21,993 nt of DNA from CAZWDL01 sp964632995 (GCA_964632995.1 CAZWDL010000121.1:1-21993), one strand, 5' to 3'. Numbered from the stretch's first letter, positions 7,563-15,767 are shown. Numbers and translations: made by a program. Notes: a model not told the origin generated them from the sequence alone.

Positions 7563-7736
7563 TTAGGATTTATGCTTGTTTTGTGTTGATTGTTCCTTTT
7601 CGTCGTCGAAAAGAATCCGGATGGAGGGGGTGTAATCGTCATCATATTGCCCGCTTCGGATCGCCCAAATAAAGGCGCCCAAAAAGCCCAACGCAATAAT
7701 CAGACTTACGATGATTAAGATGAAGATGATTCCCAT
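7563..7736 (-). CDS. ccoS: CcoS family cbb3 oxidase maturation protein
   Basis: 57 residues from the ATG at 7736 (MGIIFILIIVSLIIALGF). The frame stays open upstream to a TTG at 7766, but the family starts with the membrane helix, so the ATG is preferred. One helix (about 2-22) is followed by FIWAIRSGQYDDDYTPSIRILFDDE, the characteristic CcoS segment with an aromatic/Gly-Gln-Tyr-Asp-Asp core. CcoS is needed to insert haem b and CuB into CcoN. It is the first gene of the operon, 12 bases before ccoNO. An FNR-like palindrome lies about 80 bases upstream. Confidence 0.92.
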   Translation of the reverse strand: MGIIFILIIVSLIIALGFLGAFIWAIRSGQYDDDYTPSIRILFDDEKEQSTQNKHKS

Positions 7737-7815
7737 GATGTTTGTGCCATTAGTATTTGCGTGCAAGATAGAAGCGTAGCAAGGCCTGACGGATGATAAT
7801 TGTCAAAATGAGGGG

Positions 7816-7827
7816 TGACTTTTGTCA
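7816..7827 (-). promoter_or_regulatory. FNR/CRP-like palindrome upstream of the cco operon
   Basis: TGAC-TTTT-GTCA is a perfect 4-4-4 palindrome ending 79 bases upstream of the ccoS ATG. Its layout matches CRP/FNR-family operators of the TTGAY-N4-RTCAA type in spacing and half-site core. Almost the same sequence occurs upstream of ccoI (10635-10646). Additional GTCA cores at 7802-7805 and 7835-7838 surround it. A degenerate Bacteroidota -7 element (TATCTTGC on the - strand, 7770-7763) would put the box near -64. Regulator identity is inferred. Confidence 0.55.
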
Positions 7828-8136
7828 TTATTTAGTCATGGAAAACAGGAGGAAGCCTTCTGGCGGCCACGTATTTTTATTGTTTTAAATTTAGTTTGTT
7901 TAATTGCCTTGTTCGGTTTTTGAAATAAATGCAAAATTAACAGGCTGGAATTGAAATTTAATTTGGCCTGATTTTTTGAGATTGAATTTTTTTAATTTAC
8001 TTTTTTTAAGATTTAAACAAAGCACTTCTCGGCATCAGAGCCTGAGAAAAAAGAGACAATTTTTTTGATTTTCACTCATCGATTAACCTATGGCGAGGCA
8101 AAAATGCCGGCCAGTGGAAAATGAACCTTTCCCCAC
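7828..8136. other. AT-rich gap between ccoI and the ccoS operon
   Basis: No coding sequence is supported here. The stretch about 7870-8080 is strongly AT-rich with several T-runs. A small imperfect hairpin, CTCGGC/GCC(T)GAG at 8028-8046, lies about 90 bases beyond the ccoI stop and could be part of its 3' end, but it lacks a convincing T-tract on the - strand. The right end of the gap has an interrupted repeat (AGTGG...TTCCACT, about 8112-8136). Confidence 0.4.
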
Positions 8137-10587
8137 TCACAATCCCATCCGCTTAGCCACCCAATTACTGGCCAGCATGCCGAACAGGACAATACTAATA
8201 GAGCTAAGCGGCATCAGAATAGCGGCGACAATAGGGGAGAGGGTTCCCTGTACCGCGAAGCTAAGGCCGATGACATTGTAGACGAAAGCAAAGGCATAGG
8301 CCCCATACACCAGCTTGATGCTGCGGCGGGCGAAAGCAATAAAGGTGGGGAGTAAAGAGAAATTATCGGCTTGCAGAATAGCATCACAGGCCGGAGTGAA
8401 GTTATTGGTATCTTCTGCTACTACGATACCCGCGTGACTTTGTTGCAGCGCGCCGGCATCGTTGAGGCCGTCCCCCAGCATAAGCACCCGATGACCGTCT
8501 GATTGCAGTGACTTGATGAATTTTAGTTTATCCTGCGGGCTTTGCCGGAAAAGCATGCTGCCTTCGGCGCTAAAAAAAGGTTGCAGGAGAAGCTGTTCCC
8601 GGTCGTTATCGCCTGATAAGAGGAAGGTTTCGCCCTTTTGCCGGAAAAAGTCCATCACGGTATCTGTTCCAGGCCGGAACAAGTGCTCAATGTAGAAGCA
8701 ACCGCGTATCTGCTGATCGATCTGCAGATAGACGCCGGCATCATCCGGGCAATGTTCGCGAAGTTCAGGCGACATAAATTGACGGGAGCCCAGCCGGAAT
8801 ACCCGACCGCCTGACGAAGCGAGGATACCTTTTCCTACCACTTCTTTCCAACCAGAAATGGGGGCCGGCACTGCCGCCTTGCCTTCTGCTTGTCGTTGAT
8901 TCAGGTAGCTGCTGATCTGCTGACTGGCGGGGTGAGTGGAAGCCCCGGTCATGGCCAGTACCGCCTGCCGTTCGGGGAAATTCAGTGGTTGGCCGGAAAA
9001 AGTAACCGGATTATCACCGCGCTGGGTAATGGTTCCCGTTTTATCGAAAACCGTCCGGTCAAAATCACTGAGTGACTCGATCACACCGGTGTTCTTCAGG
9101 TAGAACTGCCGCCGGCCCAGAATGCGCAGCGCGTTGCCGAAAATAAACGGAATGGCTAAAGCTACGGCGCAGGGACAGGCAATGATCAGGACAGCCGTAA
9201 AAGCATTGATGGCGGTATGCATATCTTTAGGTAGCCAGAAGGCCAGCGTTGTAAAGGCAATCAGCAGGATGGCTACGGTGAAGTATTTGCCCACCCGGTC
9301 GGCCAGCCGGCCGGTGTCGGAGCTCTGTTTTTTGGTGAATGCATCATCGTTCCATAATTGGGTGAGGTAGCTTTGAGAAACTTTGCGCGTCAGACTAACC
9401 TCGATTCCCTCACCGGTTTGCCGGCCCCCGGCGTAGATCTTCTCGCCTTCCTTACGCGTAACGGGTTCGGATTCTCCCGTAACGAAGCTATAGTCAATTT
9501 TTCCTTTCCCCCGCAGGAGTATGCTGTCGGCCGGTACAAGTTCCTGGTGTCTGATAAGAATCACATCGCCGGCTTCCAGCTTGTCGAGGGAAACCGTCGT
9601 GTGGCTGCCTTCCGTTTTTTTGCGGGCAGCAATCGGAAAATAAGACTTGTAATCGCGCTCGAAGGAAATATTGTGATAGGTGCGCTGCTGAAACCATTTT
9701 CCGATAAGGAGAAAAAAGACGAGACCGGCCAGACTGTCGAGGTAGCCGGCGCCGCTATGGGACAGGATCTCAAAAACGCTACGCCCGAACAAAGTCAGTA
9801 TACCCAGGGAGATGGGCACATCGATATTAAGGGTTCGTTGCCGCAGACCCAGCCATGCCGATTGAAGGTAATCGCGGGCGCTGTAGAACACGAGTGGCAG
9901 CGCCAGGAAGATATTAAGGTAGCCAAAGAGTTGGAAAAAACGCTGATCTACCGTCTTGTCGAGCCCCAGGTACTCCGGAAAGCTCAGCAGCATAATATTG
10001 CCGAAAACAAAACCCGCCACGCCAAGTTGATAGAAAAATCGCCGGTCGATCACCGGCCGATCCTCCTTGTCCAGATCACTAAAATTGATAGTGGGAGCGT
10101 AACCTATGCTCGCCAGAAGTTCGACAACCCTCCGGAGCGAGGTCTCCGTTTCTGAATAGGTAATGTAAATCTCCTTTTTTAGAAAATTGACCTTGGAGTC
10201 GAGTACTCCGGAGCTGAGCTTATACAAGTTTTCCAGAAGCCAGATACAGGAGGCGCAGTGGATCTGCGGCAGGTAGAAAGTCACTTTCGTGCGTTCTCCG
10301 TCCGTGAAATCCAGTATGCGTTCCTGTACTTCGGTATCGTTCAAAAAAGCGTATTCGGCCTGTGGTTTTCCCTTTAAGCTGATACCGGCGTTCTCATCAA
10401 TGTCATAATAGCGGCAAAGTCCGTTGTCATTCAGTATTTCAAAAACTGTTTTGCATCCTTCGCAACAGAATACTTTTTCATCGATGGCAATAATGTCCCC
10501 TGGGCAAACCTCACCACAGTGATAACAGGCGGCGCCGCCCCGGGTATCAATAGAAGAGGGTGTCGTGTTTGGCTCTGCGACTGGCAT
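8137..10587 (-). CDS. ccoI: Copper-translocating P-type ATPase CcoI (FixI family)
   Basis: 816 residues from the ATG at 10587. The frame is open further to a TTG at 10650, but that stretch overlaps a promoter-like element and an FNR-like box, so the ATG is preferred. An N-terminal cysteine cluster (CYHCGEVC, 21-28; CCEGC, 41-45) fits the metal-binding domain found in front of FixI-type ATPases. An HMA-like domain follows with CASC (111-114). P-type ATPase hallmarks are in order: TGES (370-373), the membrane metal site CPC (471-473), the phosphorylated Asp515 in DKTGT, the HP motif (His552) and GDGLND (705-710). CcoI exports Cu(I) to the periplasmic side for the CuB site of CcoN, not for detoxification; this is inferred from the adjacent cco operon. 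It appears to be its own transcription unit, stopping 400 bases before ccoS. Confidence 0.95.
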   Translation of the reverse strand: MPVAEPNTTPSSIDTRGGAACYHCGEVCPGDIIAIDEKVFCCEGCKTVFEILNDNGLCRYYDIDENAGISLKGKPQAEYAFLNDTEVQERILDFTDGERTKVTFYLPQIHCASCIWLLENLYKLSSGVLDSKVNFLKKEIYITYSETETSLRRVVELLASIGYAPTINFSDLDKEDRPVIDRRFFYQLGVAGFVFGNIMLLSFPEYLGLDKTVDQRFFQLFGYLNIFLALPLVFYSARDYLQSAWLGLRQRTLNIDVPISLGILTLFGRSVFEILSHSGAGYLDSLAGLVFFLLIGKWFQQRTYHNISFERDYKSYFPIAARKKTEGSHTTVSLDKLEAGDVILIRHQELVPADSILLRGKGKIDYSFVTGESEPVTRKEGEKIYAGGRQTGEGIEVSLTRKVSQSYLTQLWNDDAFTKKQSSDTGRLADRVGKYFTVAILLIAFTTLAFWLPKDMHTAINAFTAVLIIACPCAVALAIPFIFGNALRILGRRQFYLKNTGVIESLSDFDRTVFDKTGTITQRGDNPVTFSGQPLNFPERQAVLAMTGASTHPASQQISSYLNQRQAEGKAAVPAPISGWKEVVGKGILASSGGRVFRLGSRQFMSPELREHCPDDAGVYLQIDQQIRGCFYIEHLFRPGTDTVMDFFRQKGETFLLSGDNDREQLLLQPFFSAEGSMLFRQSPQDKLKFIKSLQSDGHRVLMLGDGLNDAGALQQSHAGIVVAEDTNNFTPACDAILQADNFSLLPTFIAFARRSIKLVYGAYAFAFVYNVIGLSFAVQGTLSPIVAAILMPLSSISIVLFGMLASNWVAKRMGL

Positions 10588-10603
10588 TTGGCAACATTTT
10601 GGA

Positions 10604-10611
10604 CAAAAATA
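10604..10611 (-). promoter_or_regulatory. Bacteroidota -7 promoter element for ccoI
   Basis: On the - strand these bases read TATTTTTG, an exact match to the Bacteroidota consensus TAnnTTTG. It ends 16 bases before the ccoI ATG. Transcription would start near 10598, giving a very short leader. There is no good -33 TTTG, as expected for an activator-dependent promoter. The FNR-like palindrome would be centred at about -42, the classic class II activator position. Confidence 0.55.
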
Positions 10612-10634
10612 GCAGGAGCGGAAGGGGACGCGGA

Positions 10635-10646
10635 TGATTTTTGTCA
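10635..10646 (-). promoter_or_regulatory. FNR/CRP-like palindrome upstream of ccoI
   Basis: TGAT-TTTT-GTCA differs at one base from the perfect palindrome upstream of ccoS. It lies 47 bases upstream of the ATG at 10587 and about 42 bases before the start point predicted from the -7 element. Finding the same motif in front of both transcripts of one enzyme supports a shared regulator of the CRP/FNR family. Confidence 0.55.
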
Positions 10647-10769
10647 CCAAAGTCAGTGATTAATTGCCATTGCCGCCCTTGTTTAAAATGTCGTACTGTC
10701 TGGATAGTCAAAAAAGGCTGTAATAATTATCTTTTTAACAAATATGCCTTATTTTGTCTATTAGATCAT

Positions 10770-10785
10770 GTAAATAGCCATTTAC
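10770..10785. repeat. Short perfect palindrome GTAAAT-N4-ATTTAC
   Basis: GTAAAT (10770-10775) and ATTTAC (10780-10785) are exact complements around AGCC. It lies in the gap between ccoI and the peptidase remnant. It could be an operator half-site pair or chance in AT-rich DNA. No promoter is recognised next to it. Confidence 0.25.
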
Positions 10786-10816
10786 CCCTGAGTTTCACTA
10801 CCTACCCCACTACTGA

Positions 10817-11272
10817 TCTGATAACTACGACGACCTAATACTTTCGCCTACCAACTCACCGGATGAAGGCCGGGCGATGGCGGAAATCCTACACGATATT
10901 GCTCCGGGAGCGGCGCTGGCCTTTCACACGGCAAGCAACAGACTGGCCGATTTAGCGCAAGGCGTTATCGATTTGTCCAATGCCGGGTCCGATATCATCG
11001 TCGATGATATATTTTACTGGGGAGAGCCTTTCTTTCAGAACAGCGTCGTCGCACAGTCGATCATCGGCTTCAACCTGCCGGAGGCCACAGAAGCCACCAT
11101 TAAGGTGAACGATGTGACGGGCCGCCTGCTGAAGGTCATCGAAGGTGAGTTTGCCAAAGGCTACAACCAGATCACGCTGAACAGCGGCGACCTGGGCGCC
11201 AAAGGCGTACTGAGCTACACCGTCGAAACGGCGGAGTACACCGCGACCAAGAAGATGATTGTTGTGGAGTAA
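10817..11272 (+). pseudogene. Remnant: S8-like peptidase fragment joined in frame to a T9SS sorting domain
   Basis: The frame opens after a TGA at 10814 and reads SDNYDDL, then DEGRAMAEILHDIAPGAALA and FHTA, then VIDLSNAGSDIIVDDIFYWG and EPFFQNSVVAQ. This matches a block of S8-type peptidase domains of large Bacteroidota secreted proteins, from near the catalytic Asp region (SD-x-YD) to the conserved IVDD...EPFFQ segment. From about 11062 it switches abruptly to IGFNLPEATEATIKVNDVTG and a lysine-rich end (TKKMIVVE), a typical T9SS type A sorting domain without the usual PNPF entry. The catalytic His and Ser regions, the signal peptide and the middle of the parent gene are gone. An ATG at 10877 could start a 131-residue peptide, but with no signal peptide it could not be exported. 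Best explained as a large in-frame deletion remnant of a secreted peptidase gene. Confidence 0.7.
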
Positions 11273-11354
11273 ATACAGGACCCTGCGTCTGAAGTATTGG
11301 ATCAATACCTCAATTATTCTGACGTTTTTTCAAGGGTATATAGTTTGCTAAAAA

Positions 11355-11394
11355 AAGTGCTGAAGCTTCTTATTTACAGGAGGCTTCAGCACTT
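11355..11394. terminator. Strong hairpin, likely bidirectional terminator
   Basis: AAGTGCTGAAGC (11355-11366) and GCTTCAGCACTT (11383-11394) pair perfectly over 12 bases around a 16-base loop. On the - strand the stem is followed by seven T (complement of 11350-11356), and on the + strand by aatttttga. It lies 82 bases after the remnant's stop and was probably the terminator of the original secreted peptidase gene. Confidence 0.75.
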
Positions 11395-12242
11395 AATTTT
11401 TGAATAGGGACGAAGATTTTTGCTATTGAATGAGTTTTTTTGAAAAATATTTTGAATAAGGTAGGACAGGTATATATATTTTTTCTATCTTTACGACACA
11501 AATCAAAGTAGAACATTTAACAAAAACAGTATTTATAAGTAAAACTTTACACCTTACCTTCTGCCACCACTTCCAATAATTATTTGAGCGAAAACACTTC
11601 GCCATTTCAGACGACGACCAAAAAGGTAGTAGTGGGGTGTATTTATGTTTACTGTTAAACTGTTTCAAATTAGCTGTCTCTACTAATAACAAATCTTTAA
11701 TCTCAAGCTGCTGTCTGTCAATCAGACAGTACTGAAAAATTTATATTGCCGTGCTCAGGAGCTTTTCTCGTAAGGGAAAAGTTTCCTGAATGGCATGTTC
11801 AGGTTGCTTTCCCAAAAACTATAAAGGCTAGAAAGAGGAATTATGTTCCGGTACTGCCGACAATATTAACCGGAATATGTATTGATTGAATCTGTTATAC
11901 AGAAGTAATAGCAGATCATAATCTCATTTTCAGCAAGGTAAATTCACTATCTGAGCTGTAGACTGAGCTCAAGATTTTCGACCTTAGTAGGGCGGAGGAA
12001 GAGAGATAATGTCCCCTTTTGGTCTTCCTTTTTCTGCCGGGAATAAGTAACTATCTCACATCAATGAATAGACTGAAGTGGGACATTTCAGTCTATTTTC
12101 TTCTCTTCAGCATTGAAATATCTTCGAATTAGCTGTATTTTTATAGGAAGTTCCTATTTATCCGGAACGATTGAGCTGTCAAAGTCCTGTTGTACAGGTA
12201 CTTTACGCTATACCATAATCTCAAAACAAGTCATTCGTCGGC
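11395..12242. other. Long gap without a convincing gene
   Basis: About 850 AT-rich bases precede the first giant gene. A - strand frame (11423-11692, 89 codons) has an unconvincing composition and no recognisable domain. Short inverted repeats occur (CCTGAA/TTCAGG near 11783-11801; AGGAAGA/TCTTCCT at 11996-12002 and 12023-12029), and a clear hairpin with a pyrimidine tail at 12067-12097. A near-consensus -7 element TATCTTCG (12119-12126) could drive the giant gene with a leader of about 110 bases. Given the peptidase remnant on its left, this may be the eroded scar of lost genes, but nothing in it proves that. Confidence 0.4.
12067..12097 (+). terminator. Terminator-like hairpin upstream of the first giant gene
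   Basis: AATAGACTGAA (12067-12077) and TTCAGTCTATT (12087-12097) are perfect complements around a 9-base loop, followed by ttcttctcttc. It resembles an intrinsic terminator on the + strand although no + gene is seen in the preceding 790 bases. It would insulate the giant gene from upstream transcription, or end an unannotated short RNA. Confidence 0.5.
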
Positions 12243-15200
12243 ATGATTTGGAAGATGACTCATTTCCTTATTTTCTGCTTTCTGCGTGCGATCGGACGGT
12301 CGCTTTCGCTTCTTTTTATTAGACTGATTGCATTGCTGCCACTGCTGACTTTTTGCTTGCCGCCTCTTTTTCTCTCCGGAACGCTATCCGCCCAAACGAC
12401 TGCTATACAAATCAGCTGTCCTGAAATCGATAATAATAACGATGGAATTCCGGAGCCGATGACTTTTTTCACCTCCTCACTCAACTGTGAGGCGACTATT
12501 CGCCCACCGGCACCGAAGGTAGAAGCGGACTGCTTTAATTGGGAATGGTCATTCGAAGTGTGGGGAGAGACCGAAGATCCTCAGAGCGGTGAAGTGGCGT
12601 ACAGGAAAATCACGGAGGATAACAATCACATTGCTTCGGGAATTCCTCCCGGGCTCTATGATATCCGTTATCAGATAAGAGACTTTTGCGGCAATATCGA
12701 GCAGCAGGAATGTACAATGCGGGTAATTGACAGGGAAGCCCCCGCAATAGCATGTCCTAAAAAGTATGTAGTTGAACTACGGCCGGAAAATACCGGACCG
12801 AATGGGACTTACGTGCTGGACGTTGCTCAGTTGATCACCGAAGCCGGCGTTTCGGACAACTGTGGCGCAACCACTCCAGTTCTTCGCAGAACTTTGGTAG
12901 AAACGGACCTTGCCGATTATGCCAGGGCTCAGTTCGATATCTCCTGGCCGGAAGATTTCAACCGGGTATTTGATGAAGAAGAACAGATCGAACGCTTTTA
13001 CAGTGGCGGAGTGCTGCGCTTTACGCGGGAGAACGGTATATTTTTCACTAACTGGACGGAAAGGACCAGCTTTGATTGCGCCGATGCCGATGAGCCGCCA
13101 TTACTGGAACTTCGAATAGCGGATGCAGCCGGAAATACGGCCCATTGCAGCATGCCCGTGGAAGTTAAACATAAACTGCCGCCCCTTTGCCGGGCGGAGA
13201 ATGCTGTGCTGACCTGCTCGGACATAGACTTTGAACCAACCGATGCTGCTGCCGTCGCCCGGCGGTTTGGCGCACCGGCGGAAGTGGTAGACCTGCAAGG
13301 CTCCTGTGGCGTGGAGTCTGTCACAGAAGATATTTTCTGGAAACCGGCCGACTGCGGGAAGGGCCGGATAGAGCGTCGCTTTAGCGTTTTGGGGAGTAAT
13401 GGGCTGCAGAGCATATGCACACAAGTGATCCAGGTCGAACCGGTAGTCAGGTATCAGGTGCAGTTGCCGGGGGATGAAAGCCGTCAACACTGCTCAGCAG
13501 AAGAGCAATCCTCGTTTCGAATTTCCGATATGGGTTGCAACTTACTGGCGGTCAGCAGGGATACAGCACGATTGGAAGCGCAGGACGATGAGTGCTACCG
13601 GCTGGAAGTCACCCATCGCATTATCAACTGGTGCGAATACGACGGTGATGAGGAAAAACCTCCGTTAGATCTAAGAACCCTTGTCGAAAAGGCAGGCGTG
13701 GTGAAAAATAGGGTTTGGCTGGAAATCAATTACGATGACTGGGAAGGCCAGACTATGAGAATATATTCGGCCCCTCAGAATTCAGACCCGGAATTGGTGG
13801 AAAGTTTTTCAGAAGCAGCCTACCGGAAAATGAATCCGGGCAGCTTCCTCTACTCACAAATTGTTCTGATTTACGACAATACCCCGCCGGAGTTTCAGCT
13901 CCAATCGGAGAATGTCTCTTTTTGTACTACCGGGAGTACTATCTGCAGCGGCTCTTTTGCTTTTACTTTTTCCCTGTTAGATAACTGCTCAGAAACGATA
14001 GACCTGCAGGATATGCGATTGCTTCGGGACGGAGACCCGGATCAGGTGTTGGACGAACAGTCAGGGGCTTTTTCCATAAACCGCTCAGGAAGCACCATCC
14101 TGGTCACCGGAACTATGTCAATTGGAAGTCACCGGCTAAGCTGGGATTTATCTGATGCCTGTGGAAATACGGCAACCCGGCATATTGACTTCGAGGTGCT
14201 GGATTGCCAGGCAGCCCGGCCGGTGTGTCCCGCTGAGCAGGTCATTCCACTTTTACCGGTGGATATGGACGGAGACGGCGAAGTGGAAAGCGCCATGAAT
14301 ACGATTTGGGCGGAAGACTTAGTCATGGCTATGCCTGAAGACTGTTCCGGCCCCCTGCATTTTTCACTCAACCGCCGGGGAGCAACACCAAGCCGGGAAC
14401 AACAGCGTATATCCTTTAATTGCGATGATCCCGTCTCTACTCCCATACCGGTGGAATTGCATGCCTGGGACGAAATGGGGAATCACGATTACTGTGAGCT
14501 TTTTATCATTCTGGAAGATGAGCAGAATCGGTGCAACCCTGTTGTCGATGGAGAGCAGGTCAGCGGGCTGATCGCCACGGAAAGCGGTGCGCCTGTTGCC
14601 GGGGTGACAATGCGACTGAGCGGGCGACAATCCATGAAAACTACTACTTATACCGACGGTGTCTATGAATTTCAGGGGTTACAGCGAGACTACGATTACA
14701 CTTTGCAGCCCTGGCTCAACGAAGATCCCCTGGAAGGCGTCACCACGTTCGATCTGGTACTTATTTCCAAACACATTCTGAACAGCGCTCCCATATCCTC
14801 TCCCTATAAATTGATCGCAGCCGATGTCAATAATTCGAAAACGATTACGACGCTCGACATGGTCCAGCTACGCAAAATCGTACTGAATATTGAGACAGAG
14901 ATGCAGAATAATCTCAGCTGGCGTTTTGTGGATGCAAGTTATGTATTTCCTAATCCGGCAAACCCCTGGGAAGAAGCTTTCCCCGAAATTATCAGTATTA
15001 ATAACCTGGCCGGCGATCTGAAAGATCAGAACTTTATCGCCATTAAAGTCGGTGATGTAAGCGGAAATGCCCAACATGCGGGATTGGCGCCGCTGCCGGA
15101 GAAACGAAGCCCGGCTCGCCTCACCATTTTCGATATCCGGATGGCTGCCGGAGAAACCCGCGAAATTCCCCTTTACCTCGAGGAGGTGGATCATCTGCTG

Positions 15201-15767
15201 GGATGCCAGTTTACCCTGGAGACTGACCTGGACATCCTGGATGTTGACGGAGGAATGGCACGGGAAGGAAACTGGGGTATATTCACGGCTGAAGGCCGCA
15301 TTACCGTCAGTTGGAATCAAGAGCCTGCCCAAGTTACCGATCAAAACCGGAAGCCGCTCCTTTATCTGAAACTGCGTGCTCCCCGGTCACTCTCCCTTCG
15401 CGAGCACCTCCGGATAACGACGGTGCCAACCCCGGCGGAGGCTTATAGTACTGATTTAAAGAAAAGAACCTTGCAGCTCAGTTTTGAGCAGGAAAAAACA
15501 GCGACGCTTACCCTGGCTCAAAACACGCCCAATCCGTTTCGGGATCAAACCCGGATCCATTTTCATCTGCCGGCGCCGGATGCCGTTCTCCTGAGGATCT
15601 GCAACAGCCAGGGAATGGTTCTTCACGAGCGTTCCGCGACACTGCCGGCGGGAGACCATTCCTTTTTAATTCACCGCAACCAAATTGCCGGAAGCGGCTT
15701 GCTTTTTTACATCTTGCAAGCGAAACAAAAGCGTATAACCCGGCGGATGATCCTGGAGACTAATTAA
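12243..15767 (+). CDS. Giant T9SS-secreted surface protein with HYR-like, dockerin-like and cohesin-like domains (copy A)
   Basis: 1174 residues. A long signal region ends near SAQ (about 51); starts at 12243 or 12255 are both possible. Cysteine-rich Ig/HYR-like repeats follow, with linkers such as VIDREAPAIACP (about 161), KLPPLC (about 309), YDNTPPEF (about 544) and DACGNTATRHIDFEVLDC (about 640). The segment IINWCEYDG is at 460-468. A carboxypeptidase-regulatory/CNA-B-like domain (about 772-830) leads into a dockerin-like module: a degenerate first loop before VTTFDLVLISKHIL and a good Ca-loop in DVNNSKTITTLD, with Asp, Asn, Ser and Asp at loop positions 1, 3, 5 and 12 (about 832-882). It closes with KVGDVSGN (about 936). 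A cohesin-like beta domain (about 959-1082) and a type A sorting domain starting LAQNTPNPF (about 1089-1174) finish the chain. T9SS export and surface anchoring follow from that domain. No enzyme domain is visible; an adhesive or structural role is an inference. Confidence 0.9.
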   Translation: MIWKMTHFLIFCFLRAIGRSLSLLFIRLIALLPLLTFCLPPLFLSGTLSAQTTAIQISCPEIDNNNDGIPEPMTFFTSSLNCEATIRPPAPKVEADCFNWEWSFEVWGETEDPQSGEVAYRKITEDNNHIASGIPPGLYDIRYQIRDFCGNIEQQECTMRVIDREAPAIACPKKYVVELRPENTGPNGTYVLDVAQLITEAGVSDNCGATTPVLRRTLVETDLADYARAQFDISWPEDFNRVFDEEEQIERFYSGGVLRFTRENGIFFTNWTERTSFDCADADEPPLLELRIADAAGNTAHCSMPVEVKHKLPPLCRAENAVLTCSDIDFEPTDAAAVARRFGAPAEVVDLQGSCGVESVTEDIFWKPADCGKGRIERRFSVLGSNGLQSICTQVIQVEPVVRYQVQLPGDESRQHCSAEEQSSFRISDMGCNLLAVSRDTARLEAQDDECYRLEVTHRIINWCEYDGDEEKPPLDLRTLVEKAGVVKNRVWLEINYDDWEGQTMRIYSAPQNSDPELVESFSEAAYRKMNPGSFLYSQIVLIYDNTPPEFQLQSENVSFCTTGSTICSGSFAFTFSLLDNCSETIDLQDMRLLRDGDPDQVLDEQSGAFSINRSGSTILVTGTMSIGSHRLSWDLSDACGNTATRHIDFEVLDCQAARPVCPAEQVIPLLPVDMDGDGEVESAMNTIWAEDLVMAMPEDCSGPLHFSLNRRGATPSREQQRISFNCDDPVSTPIPVELHAWDEMGNHDYCELFIILEDEQNRCNPVVDGEQVSGLIATESGAPVAGVTMRLSGRQSMKTTTYTDGVYEFQGLQRDYDYTLQPWLNEDPLEGVTTFDLVLISKHILNSAPISSPYKLIAADVNNSKTITTLDMVQLRKIVLNIETEMQNNLSWRFVDASYVFPNPANPWEEAFPEIISINNLAGDLKDQNFIAIKVGDVSGNAQHAGLAPLPEKRSPARLTIFDIRMAAGETREIPLYLEEVDHLLGCQFTLETDLDILDVDGGMAREGNWGIFTAEGRITVSWNQEPAQVTDQNRKPLLYLKLRAPRSLSLREHLRITTVPTPAEAYSTDLKKRTLQLSFEQEKTATLTLAQNTPNPFRDQTRIHFHLPAPDAVLLRICNSQGMVLHERSATLPAGDHSFLIHRNQIAGSGLLFYILQAKQKRITRRMILETN

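Noticed and set aside
7737..7766. Upstream TTG start for ccoS
   Set aside because: CcoS proteins begin with their membrane helix; the added ten residues are polar and unlike the family.
9358..10155. 265-codon + strand frame
   Set aside because: Antisense to ccoI, which has all P-type ATPase motifs; long shadow frames are expected opposite this GC-balanced gene.
11423..11692. 89-codon - strand frame in the gene-poor gap
   Set aside because: AT-rich, Cys/Lys/Tyr-biased composition typical of random AT-rich sequence; no domain recognised.
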